A stretch of 64,000 nt of DNA from Cichorium intybus. Taxonomy: Eukaryota > Streptophyta > Magnoliopsida > Asterales > Asteraceae. The stretch spans positions 128,118,645-128,182,644 of the forward strand of contig CM042009.1 of the NCBI GenBank assembly GCA_023525715.1, read 5' to 3'. Below are positions 50,110-60,449 of the stretch, piece by piece. Made by a program: the position numbers and the translations under genes. The notes beneath the pieces are model-generated. The model saw only the letters and a list, made by a program, of their open reading frames with translations. It had not been told where the DNA came from and ran no database searches. Each line of letters opens with the position of its first letter. Position 1 is the stretch's first letter.

Positions 50110-53100
50110 TGGGCTGGTGCTAATTCTTCTCCACTGCAGTCGGCCCACTGGGGCAGAATCGGACCCAATAAAAGCGGCGCTGGGCTCCTTTGCAGCAGGC
50201 CCTCCTCGCCCTCACAGCCCACCTACAATCAACCTCAGGCCCATCTTCAGTCTTCTAGCCCAAATCAGCCCCCGTGGGCGTGGCTCGGGTCCGATCAACC
50301 TACCGCACTCCCGCACCTGTTCAACACGATGACACTCAACGACCCAAGCAATGGTGGATGGGTTATGGACACCGGAGCAATGGATCATGTGCACGCCGAC
50401 TCAGGTATACTAAATTCCATTTGTAATACGGATTACCCTCGCTCCATTTATGTTGGTAACGGCTCTGCAATACCTGTAATGACTTCGGGACACGCCACTT
50501 TTCCCGTTCCCAATATTTATTGTCCCCTTCACCTTCAAAACGTTCTCATTACACCTCAAATTATCAAAAACCTTATATCTGTCAGAAAATTCACAACTAA
50601 TAATAATTGTTCTATCGATTTTGATCCTTACGGCTTTACCATTCTTGATTATCAGACTCGCCGCCCGGTGATCCGCTGTGATAGTTCTGGGCCCCTCTAC
50701 CCTGTGTCAAGCTCCACAAGTCACGCGTTTGTCTCCATTTCTCCATCGATTTGGCATCAACGACTCGGTCATCCAGGCGATCAAGTCTTGAAGCATTTAT
50801 CTTCTAGTAGTTATATTTCTTGTCATTTACCAAAAAATAATGTAACTTGCCATGCGTGTCACCTTGGCAAACAAACTAGATTATCTTTTTCGTTGTCTGA
50901 TTCTTATGTTTCTGCACCTATTGAAATTATTCATTTCGACTTGTGGACTTCTCCTGTTTCTAGCAATGGTGGTTTGAAATATTATATTTTGTTTCTTGAC
51001 CATTTCACTCATTATTTGTGGGTATATCCTTTAAAACAAAAATCTGATGCTTTCGCAAAATTCTTACATTTGTCCAATCTTATTCAAAATCAATTTGGGG
51101 GCAAAATCAAACAGTTTCAGTGTGATAATGGGGGGGGGGGAATACAACAACCCGCAGTTTCATAATCATTTTGCAACTAACGAGATTACTTTTCGTTTTT
51201 CTTGTCCACATACATCTCAACAAAACGGACGTTCCGAACGCATGATTCGCACTATTAACAATATGATGCGAACTCTTCTTTTCCACTCTCACCTCCCCCC
51301 ACCTTTTGGCCTGAAGCCCTTCTTATGGCTGCTCATCTTCTCAATATCTTGCCCTCCGTCTCCATTTCCAACGACACCCCTCATTATCGCCTTTTTCACC
51401 GCCATCCTACCTATGACCATCTTCGTGTGTTCGGCTGCCTTTGCTTTCCCCGCATCCACACCACACATAAGCTTCAGCCACGCTCCACTCCCTGTATCTT
51501 CCTGGGGTATCCCACTTACCACCGCGGTTTCCGCTGCTACGATCTTTCACTCGGAAGATCATCATCTCCCGTCACGTCACTTTTGACGAGACGGTCTTCC
51601 CATACGGCTCAGTCACTCCTACTGAACCCCCCTCATATGATTTCCTCTCTGACTCAGACCAATCCCCTACACTCCGCCATATACTTCAGCCACCACCACC
51701 ACCCACCACTGGTGAGACTGATATACACCCACCACCCCCTCCCCTGGTGGCGACCCTCATTTGTCTCCACCCCCATCTCCTCTAGTGGCCCCATCCTCTC
51801 CCCCTCCTCCCACCCACCATATGCACACCCGTTCTCGCAGTGGCATTGTCAAACCCGTAAACCGCCTCAATCTTCACTCCTCCTCCATTTCCCCTGTCCC
51901 GAAGTCACATTTGCAGGCTTTGAAAGATCCAAATTGGCATAAAGCGATAAACGAGGAATATAATGCACTCATTACGAATGGTACTTGGGTTCTTGTGCCA
52001 CGCCCTCCGGGTGCGAATGTTGTTCGATCCATGTGGCTATTTAAACAGAAGTTCAATGCTAATGGTTCTCTCGCTCGCTACAAAGCTAGACTTGTGGCAA
52101 ATGGGCGTAGCCAACAGCAGGGGGTCGATTTTGACAAGACTTTTAGCCCGGTTGTTAAACCGGCTACCATACGTACTGTGCTCAGTCTTGCCATATCTCG
52201 TCATTGGCCTATTCATCAGCTGGACGTGAAGAATGTGTTTCTTCATGGTCACCTTCAGGAGACTGTGTACATGCATCAGCCCCCAGGTTTCCGTGACCCT
52301 CAGCATCCTGATCATGTCTGCCTTCTTCAGCGCTCGCTATATGGTCTCAAACAGGCCCCTAGGGCCTGGTATCAGCGATTTGCTCAGCATGCACTTTATA
52401 TGGGATTTACCCACAGTCTCACGAACTCGTCCCTATTCATTTATCATCACGGATCTGACACCGCCTACCTACTCCTTTATGTTGATGACATTGTGCTCAC
52501 TGCCTCTTCTTCCGCCCTCCTGCAGTCCCTCATTGATCAGCTCAGTCAGGAGTTCGCGATGACAGATCTTGGTGCTTTGAATTATTTTCTCGGGATATCC
52601 GCTACGCATACCACTCAAGGACATTTCCTTACACAGCGCAAATATGCCTCTAAGATCCTTGAGCGTGCACATATGTCTACGTGCAACCCGGCACGCACCC
52701 CTGCCGAGACCACCCATAGGTTGGATGCCACTGGACCCCTGTTGCTGATCCTTCCATGTATCGCAGCCTTTTCGGGGCCCTCCAGTACCTTACCTTTACG
52801 CGACCGGACATTGCATTTACAGTTCAGTAAATTTGTTTGTTCATGCATGACCCGCGGGAGCCTCACCTACACGCCCTTAAGCGCATTCTGCGCTATCTTA
52901 GAGGCACACTGGATCACGGTTTACAGCTCTACGCTTCCCCCACGTATGATCTTCGTGCTTACTCGGATGCGGACTGGGGTGGATGCCCAGTCTCTCGCCG
53001 TTCGACCTCAGGCTATTGTGTTTTTCTCGGTGACAATCTCATATCTTGTTCGTCTAAACGACAGGGCGTCATCTCGCGATCCAGTGCAGAGGCGGAGTAC

Positions 53101-53445
53101 CGCGGCGTTGCCAACGCCGTGGCCGAGACATGCTGGGTTCGTAACCTGCTTCGCGAACTACGGTGTCCCCCAACAAAAGCTACTATCGTCTACTGTGACA
53201 ACATCAACTCTGTTTATATGACATCGAACCCAGTTCAACACCAACGCACGAAACATATAGAGATTGACATTCACTTTGTTCGTGACTTGGTGGCTCGAGG
53301 CATTGTTCGAGTATTCCATGTGCCCTCCTCTGCTCAGTATGCCGACATATTCACAAAAGGTCTTCCGACGACGCTCTTTAATGATTTCAAATCCAGTTTG
53401 AACGTTCGGAATTCACCTCCCGATCAAACTGTGGGGGGATGTTAG
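50110..53445 (+). pseudogene. Copia pol (protease, integrase, RT, RNase H), broken by frameshifts
   Basis: Domains in order: an aspartic protease with VMDTGA (DTG near 50368); a GAG-pre-integrase HQRLGHPG (about 50755) and CHACHLGK (about 50851); an integrase core in which the frame changes at an 11-base G run (51130-51140) and again near 51300 and 51560; a reverse transcriptase from about 51900 with LDVKNVFLHG and the catalytic YVDD (52478-52489); and RNase H (52837-53445) ending at a stop just before the polypurine tract. The reverse transcriptase and RNase H are separated by another frame change near 52735-52840. The linker at 50110-50328 is Pro/Gln-rich in another frame. Described as a broken copy. 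Confidence 0.92.
53431..53439 (+). other. Polypurine tract of the copia element
   Basis: GTGGGGGGA abuts the 3' LTR. Confidence 0.7.
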
Positions 53446-53586
53446 CAGATACGTGTATGTATGTATTTTGTATTTAGCCCACATATATGTTAGCCCATGT
53501 GGATTGTATGTATCAGCCCAAAAGGGTTTATGTATATATTGCACTTTGTAATGTAATTGGAATTATGGGAAACACGTAACTTAGCA
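53440..53586 (+). repeat. Copia 3' LTR (147 bp)
   Basis: Matches the 5' LTR except for four transitions. Followed by the CAAAC duplication. Confidence 0.95.
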
Positions 53587-53591
53587 CAAAC

Positions 53592-54860
53592 ATGTAACAT
53601 AATGGAACCAAGTTCATTAATGTTATTTTTAACTTGACAAGAAAATTACAACTATCAGATATTGGAATTTGTCAAAGGATTCCAAAGTTGTGATCATATT
53701 AGCCTCATAGTGAAGATCACGCGGTTTCATATGTCTTCTAATTAAGTTCATGCCATATCAGTTAATGTAATTCAAACCTATAGTGGTGGAGGCAACATAT
53801 GGGTGACTTCAATTCTTTCCATAGAATTCAAGCACTCATCCATATCATCATGCATGATAATCAAGACCGGTGACATATGCCTAATGGAAGACTTCTGATG
53901 GTGTTCTCGGCTTCTAAAGCTAGTAATGGGATTTTTAAGATACACAAATGACTTGACAAATCTATAAACATAGTAATGTACTCCAACTTAGTGCTATCAA
54001 CAATATTGACTTGATTAACCTTTTAGCGTTCCACCTTAGATTCTGTCGACAGTAGCGACACGGGTGGCATAGTAGATTATTGGGACTGTGAAAAATAAAT
54101 GCAATATAACAATAGCGGGTTCCAAAGATGGTTATATTTTAGTGAATAACAATCCTATGTAGAAAAAACTATATAAGAAATGGTTTTTACAATCATATGC
54201 AAATGCAAAAACTATATACCTTTTTAGATAAGTTCTATACTTTTTGGATTGGCTTTTCATTTCAACATGTCTTTAAACTAAGAAATACCAAACTAGGCAA
54301 ATAAGCATGAGTAGTATATCCAACTACTGCAAAATATATATAATATACCTATTTTAATGCAAAAAACGTCTCAATTTTGGATAATATTTCTGGGTTTTAG
54401 ATTGAGGTATTTATTCAAACTATCATTTTTTGTTTATCAACTACTTTAGGTAATCTGAAAAAAATGTAGACGTTAAAATTAATAAACACCTAACATTCTC
54501 TAAACCTGTAGTCCGATATGAGAAAGTCTAAAATGTAGTGGATACCACATATCGGATTTTCTTTAAATGGCGGACCACATAAGCATAGATGTCCATTGAT
54601 TGTTGGGTCGGAAATTCATTTTGGATTAGATGGTCAAGTTCGTAAAATTATTCCATTTGTGAATATCCGCAATTTTCTATTTCAAAATTGTAAGGTTTTC
54701 AGATAAGCATAGTTTCCTATGAATCGTATTAACCACTATAAACTGTAACATGATATTGCTTTTTAGTAATATTAACGATTATTTTTGAAGACGAAAATGA
54801 TTGAATAAAGCATTAACACCAAAAATGAAAGTCTTTTGCTAGTCTAACTGTCCATCTTTT
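53592..54860. other. Intergenic, possible decayed exon, otherwise nothing
   Basis: On the minus strand about 53785-53965 is open and begins VKSFVYLKNPITSF, ending at a stop after about 60 residues. I cannot place it in a family. The remainder is AT-rich with no boundary or gene. Confidence 0.35.
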
Positions 54861-55258
54861 CACTACAAGAAATGCCGTTAATACCGGCGCCACCTTTAGC
54901 GGCGACAGAGGTGACGCCGCTAATACCGGCTGTCGCCGCTAAATGTGACGCCGGTATTGCCATGTCAGCGATCCGTGTCCTTCTCAATCTCAGCCGTAGG
55001 TGAATTGCTTGATCCAACGGCGGAAAAAGAAGCGGGAAAATTTCCCCCCAAAGGCGTCGCCGCTATTGCTTTTCGTGTCGCCGCTATTGCCTTTTCACCC
55101 GGATCGTCATCGTTACCGTCCGTTGCACTATGATCTAACGGTCCAGGAGAAAAGCGGGTTTTTTTAGTGTCGCCGGTAATGGGTTGTCGCCGCTAAAACC
55201 CTAAAATGTCGCCGCTGATCCACCACTTCCGCCTTGGAGAGGCGCGGGTCTACACGAG

Positions 55259-56254
55259 ATGGATGGTAAGTGTTATTATAATTTTTAATTTATTGTATTT
55301 ATTCATTTATTATAACAATCGTGACTAATATTTTTAAATTTATATTGCAGGTGTACCGGCTAGAAGAAAAACGAGAGGCAAAGCTAAAAATCTTGAACTG
55401 CAACGACAACGGGATAAGACAGGGCAAAAATTGACATTGGATTTTGATAGAGCGACCACGTATACCCCGGTTGGTAGACCGTATGACCTCTTTGTTCGTG
55501 AGGTGGGGATATACATGTGGAATAACATGCCCTTTGATCGAAAAGATTGGAAAAATGTTAGCAAAGCCGAGAAGGATGCATTAGTACATCATCTCAAGGT
55601 AAATTATTTATATAACTTTATTTTTGTATGTTATTTATTTATTTATTTTTACTTGACTAAGTTATTTTCAATTTGTAGAGGAACTTCGATTTTGATGCGA
55701 TTGAGGATGATTGCGAGCGTATGCATTTGAAGGGTGGTATTGATTCGGTACTGATGAAGCGATATAGGGACCGAAAAAGTGATGCAAAAACTAAGTTTGA
55801 TGATGCAGGAGGATATAACGATATAGACAAGGCTAGAACCCCCCCCCCCCCCCCCCCCCGGCGACGGAAGTTGGGATATTTGAAAAGGTGTTGGGTTCTC
55901 GCCGTGGACATTACAAAGGGATTGGCCGTAAACCTCTTGTGACTCCGACAATACCGCCTCATTTTGATGTAGGTCAACCTTCCCAAGAAGCACCTACAAA
56001 GGTAAATATTAATTGTTAACTACTTCATTGTTAAATACTTAATTTGTTTTTAACTAATAATATACATTTTTATTTTTTTGAAGGATGCGCTTGCACAGAT
56101 GCTTGAGGATCCAAGACATAGAGATGCGTTGGCAGAATTTTTACGTACATACACGCCAGGGCACGGTGGTGGAACGAGCAAGGGTGCCGGGGATACCGAA
56201 GGTGATGGAGGCGATCAAGATGATGAAGATATTCAGGACGACGACTTACAGTAG
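55259..56254 (+). pseudogene. Small Ptta/En/Spm-type (Transposase_24-like) gene in the CACTA element
   Basis: Exons 55259-55265, 55351-55598, 55679-56001 and 56084-56254 join at GT-AG sites. The first exon supplies just ATG GAT G. The product starts MDGVPARRKTRGKAK, then has 'FVREVGIYMWNNMPFDRKDW' and 'DALVHHLKRNFDFD', and, in a shifted frame, 'WDIFEKVLGSRRGHYKGIGR', followed by a last exon 'DALAQMLEDPRHRDAL' and an acidic tail. These are the segments of the plant En/Spm-associated family. A run of 21 C (55839-55859) in exon 3 breaks the frame; exon 3 is 323 bases, which is not a multiple of three. The break may be real slippage or an assembly error. About 270 residues would be expected without it. 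Confidence 0.7.
55839..55859 (+). repeat. Run of 21 C in the CACTA gene
   Basis: A homopolymer inside the coding exon, at the exact place where the reading frame changes. Confidence 0.95.
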
Positions 56255-56407
56255 TTTCTTATTTTTGTTGTGTGACTATTTTAATTTGTGTAACGAAGAT
56301 TATGTTTTAGATATTAGTATTTGTTTGAAATTGTTTATCTCGTATATTGCTTCATTTATTACAATTTTAGTTTTATATTAAAAATATTCGTAATTCTAAA
56401 TAATAAA

Positions 56408-56449
<42 letters not shown>
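56408..56449. repeat. (AAT)n microsatellite, 14 units
   Basis: A perfect trinucleotide run between the CACTA gene and the right subterminal repeats. Confidence 0.95.
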
Positions 56450-56587
56450 TTAAAAAAATAATTAGAAAAACCTTTAGCGGCGACGCATTAGCGGCGATTT
56501 GTCGCCGATAAAGATATTAGCGGCGACTTTGAGAGTCTTTAGCGGCGACATTTGTCGCCGGTAATAACCCCGATCCTTATAGTGTTT

Positions 56588-58307
56588 ATACAAATGGGAA
56601 GTCATTTGTACACAACAATTTTTTTCAATACATAACAATTGAATACTTTCTTTACATAATGTACAACATCTTAAAAACATGACTTATTGTGTATAGATCA
56701 CTTCCCATATGATATAGCATTACCGCGTTTCTATTTTATTTTAGAATGACTTTAAAAGCACTTGATAAATTTTAATAAGTAAACTTATGTTGGACGATAA
56801 CGATGGCTCGAGGTATTAATATTGCTCAAAACCTTTGGTCATTGATACAATATTGTGGACGACCCTTTGGCCAATAATCTCGTCTTGTTTCTTCTTGGCC
56901 TTCTTGTTAAGATCCTAAATGGAACTTGAAAAAGCATATTATATTTTTAGGTAACAAGAGTTAGTTGAAGCAGTTGGATACCTTTTCCATTTCAACCCTC
57001 CATTATAGACTTTTTGTCTATTTAACCCTTTTGTTCACACTTCAAAATTGAAAAAAATTGTACTAGATTAAGATAAAATAAAAGAGAGGTGAATGCCGTT
57101 GATAACGGAGATACTGATTTTTAGATGATTGGACCCTTGTGTTCTCGTGATAACCTTTTTTCAATACCATTTTTTATATTGGATTGGTTTACTTATTTTA
57201 ATTATAAAAGTTATATAAGGTAAAAAGCATTAATCAAACGACCAACACTCATTGAAAGTGCTTTTTTATGTTTAAAATTATTTTGATTGAAAAAATCAGA
57301 TGTACCAGTAATGTATATGATTTCAGAAAATTGGATAAATAATTTCGAGAGAACCAGACCATACGAAAATTACCTGTTTCATCAATTATCTAATTGCTCC
57401 GACCTTTTTACTTTGTCATCTCTGATAATTTGCTATAAATGTTAATCAATAATTGATTATATTATGTTGCATTCAGATTTTTATAAAAGATGTATTTTTT
57501 GACAACCATGATATTTTTTGACACCCTAGAAATATAATATGAGTTTCTGGAAAAAATAATAGTTCTTTCGTCTTTAGTTAATTAAAGAAAATAAGATTAT
57601 TAACAAGTTTTAAAGTTCTTCTAAATAAAGACAACGGATCAAATAGAAGACACAAATTGCCAAATTGGTGATTGCAATTTAGCATATACCATAATTAAAA
57701 ATATAACTTATCAAAAAGTTACATGAACAATATTGCTATTACGTAAACAACGTAGAATAAACCATATTGGTCTCATGGACCCCGGGAAGGAATGCCTATT
57801 TATCGATATATAATACCTACTATTATTTCACAATTATAATTCAGAATCACCGTAAACTAATAATAATATATAAAAAACGAGTAAACATGGATTTTTTTTC
57901 TGATAGCAATAATTATCTCTCGTCTAACAAGCAAACATAAACCATAATTAACCTTATTAGCTCAACATTAATGCTCGAATTTAAATAGAAAGAAAGAATG
58001 TGAAAACAAAAAACTATAACTTGACAAAACACGAAAAATCCACATGGTGGAGATCAACGGTTAGCTATGAAGCCAATAAATTTTCTCTAATCGAGGAGAG
58101 GCATTTCATATATCTTTTTTCCTCTCGCTTGTAAAAAGATGAAAATTTATCGACTTCAAGGCTTCAAGAAAATCTTCCTTCCTTATTACAACGCCCATAA
58201 CTGTAAACTTAAAAAGAGTGATCCTATTAGAACTCTAACAATTGTTGAACAATTTTCAAAGTGCCAATAACATCAAACCCGACATAATTTCATCATTTTG
58301 CTAACCA
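56588..58307. other. Intergenic, no gene seen
   Basis: AT-rich DNA between the CACTA element and the 3' end of the WIP gene. The last 150 bases probably include its 3' untranslated region. No other signal was found. Confidence 0.5.
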
Positions 58308-59945
58308 TTAACGCATAATTTCATCCTCAGAACCCGTAACACATTCCTTCTCATCTTGATCAAACCCTTCAAGACAAGGATGTGGAGAATGGCCATTTCC
58401 AAAAGAGCGAATGTGATCCTTGAGTGATCTTTTATGCTTAAAATCCGATCCACAAGTGCAATACCACAACTTGCCACAATTTTTCTCATGTGTCCTCCAA
58501 TCCCCCTTGACTGCAAACTTTTTTGTGCAATATTTCCTGCATGTAAACGGTTTAGCCCCATGCTTTCTCTTGTAGTGTGTTTGAAGAGTTCGAAAATCCT
58601 TCAAGGGCTTGGCTCGTGGGTGGTTGATGTTGTTCTTGCACCCTTGAGCACAACAATAGCATGGAAGCCTAAGCATGGCTGCTGGTTGTGTACCCTTTAG
58701 CGATTCTGGTCCTTTCCTGTATTCCGATCCATGCCCCCACATATGCATCTGTAACCATTTCAAGAATTATAAAGATCAACACTCGAAAGACTCTAATTTG
58801 ACTTTTGGTCAAGGTATCTAGAGTAAAGAATATGGAATGGTCGAACGGAATTCATTGCAAGATACAAACGTCGGGTTTAAACTAAGAAAACTAATCATGG
58901 GGATTAATCCAATGAGTAAAGCATTATAGAGTTGTATCGACAAAAATTTCAGGATTGATTGATTGATTTTATGACCACTTCTCAAAGAGACATTTACCTA
59001 TGACCCTACTCCCTAAGGAAAGAAATGAACAAAGAAATAGGGCAACTTTAAGTCTTTAATCATCCCAAATGATGAAAACTTATGGGATCAGTAACAAATT
59101 ACGAAAATGGGCAACATTTCAACGTAAACTTGGTCAATCAGTCAGTCTTCCACTACAATAAAGTTTCTCAATGTTATCCAAGATTGAAACTACTCAAAGG
59201 ATTTGAATAAAGTGATACAGTAATGAACAGTGTCTCCTTTTCATTTGATTTTTACGAAAAAGAAAATTCATTTATTATCTAAATCTTCTTGATGCATGAA
59301 TCATGGTATGCTTGATTGCTTGTATATCTAAACATGAAAATGTTAGAAAAATGGGTCAAGTTTTATTATATTTTACGATTTTAAATGCAAAATATGATGC
59401 AGAGAAAATGAACCCTAATTGAGATGATCACATAGAATATTTATATATAATATGTAAAGATTTACCTGCATGTTATTGTATCTATTGAAGGTCTTGTCGC
59501 ATATGGAACAGACAAACTGCATAGGTCCAATGAGAATTTGAGATGGTGTTGGTATCCAAAACCTAGTCTGATTATGATCGTTGTTATGATCATTAAACTT
59601 TACCACTTCCATATCAGATTTCGTCTCATCATCTTCTTCCTTAAACTCTTCGAACCGCCTGTTAGTCACCACTGAATCTCCTGCACTTGAAGTGCCATAA
59701 CTAGGTAATCCGATATGCAGTGTTACTGTCACTTTCTCGATGTTATCTTCTTCTTTGATCTTCAAACCCCAATCTTTTTCATCTTGGTTGATTAGTCGAC
59801 TGAGTAGGGGTAGACATTGAATGGTTTCGTGGGCAAAATCCTGTTCTTTAGAGAAGATCATGGTGTCATATGAAGACGATGATGAAGTAGAAGAAGGAGG
59901 AGATGGCTCGAGCCATTCAAAGAAAGGTGGAGCTTCAAAGCACAT
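58308..59945 (-). CDS. WIP-domain C2H2 zinc-finger transcription factor (TT1-type), two exons
   Basis: Exons 59945-59466 and 58748-58308 join at a GT-AG intron (717 bp) placed exactly before MHMWGHG, as in other WIP genes, giving 306 residues. The N-terminal half is Ser- and acid-rich with 'VTLHIGLPSYG' (about 74-84), a segment typical of the family. The WIP domain starts at FWIPTPSQILIG (129-140) and runs through four fingers: CSICDKTFNRYNN; CYCCAQGC ... HYKRKH; a third finger with C230-R-K-Y-C234; and CTCGSDFKHKRSLKDH. Relatives include TRANSPARENT TESTA 1 (seed-coat flavonoids), NTT/WIP2 (replum and stigmatic tract) and melon WIP1 (flower sex). The length and N-terminus favour TT1/WIP1, but the subgroup is not certain. 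Finger 3 has C-X3-C where C-X2-C is usual. Confidence 0.93.
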
Positions 59946-60449
59946 TGTGTTTTATGGCCGTGAGAAGGGGAAAGAGAAGGGAGATTAAATGGGTGTGAAA
60001 GGGTTGATTTTACTTATCAAAGAAAGGTGGGTTGGTTAAGTCCTTTTGCCTTTCTTTCTATCTTTATTTATGCCTTTAAGGTGCGTGTGTGTTCGAGAAA
60101 AAGACATGAGTGGTGTTGGTCGATTGCGAAAGATGGTTAATTGGCAAAAAAGGACCATATACAAACACTTTGCAAAGTCCAAATTCTTCGTAGAATTATT
60201 TCACTGTGAATGGCTTTTAGTATAGCATTGAATATTTATACAATTACAAAAATAACCAAGTAGCCTATATATATGGAAAGGCAGTCTTTACAAAACATAT
60301 AAATTATATATTTATGGCTATCTATTAGTCTCCTGAAGTCACAACAGTAGAAAAACGAATATGAAAATTATCTCGAAAGTCATCAAAAAGAATGTTTTGG
60401 AGACCTTTGATGATAATATTTCTTAGTTAGCAAGGAGAAGAAACAAAAT
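59946..60449. other. Upstream region of the WIP gene
   Basis: Purine-rich leader directly before the start codon (minus strand). A minus-strand CATAAATAAA string near 60064-60073 is a possible TATA box. No gene. Confidence 0.4.

Larger units (their letters stand above)
48947..53586 (+). mobile_element. Full-length Ty1/copia element with 147-bp LTRs
   Basis: LTRs at 48947-49093 and 53440-53586, primer site directly after the first, polypurine tract directly before the second, and a perfect 5-bp duplication CAAAC (48942-48946 and 53587-53591). The LTRs differ at four of 147 positions, all transitions. The order gag, protease, integrase, reverse transcriptase, RNase H defines Ty1/copia. The coding region is broken by several frame changes and stops, so the copy is not autonomous. 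It is older than the gypsy insertion at 13668, judging by LTR difference. Confidence 0.97.
54861..56584 (+). mobile_element. CACTA (En/Spm) element, 1724 bp, with one small gene
   Basis: It begins CACTACAAGAAATGCCG and ends CGATCCTTATAGTG, the CACTA...TAGTG termini. It is flanked by TTT on both sides (3-bp duplication, weak because of T richness). Subterminal regions (54885-55215 and 56470-56570) carry about a dozen copies of GCGGCGAC or GTCGCCGC in both orientations, the kind of sites bound by the accessory TNPA-like protein. Between them lies a four-exon gene of the plant Ptta/En/Spm type. There is no TNPD-like transposase, so the element is not autonomous. Confidence 0.9.

Noticed and set aside
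49801..50148. Minus-strand frames opposite the copia gag tail
   Set aside because: Shadow of the Gly/Asn/Arg-rich coding strand; no independent support.
54861..56584. Calling the CACTA target duplication (TTT) strong evidence by itself
   Set aside because: The left flank is a T run, so a 3-bp match is expected by chance. The element call rests on the termini and subterminal repeats instead.
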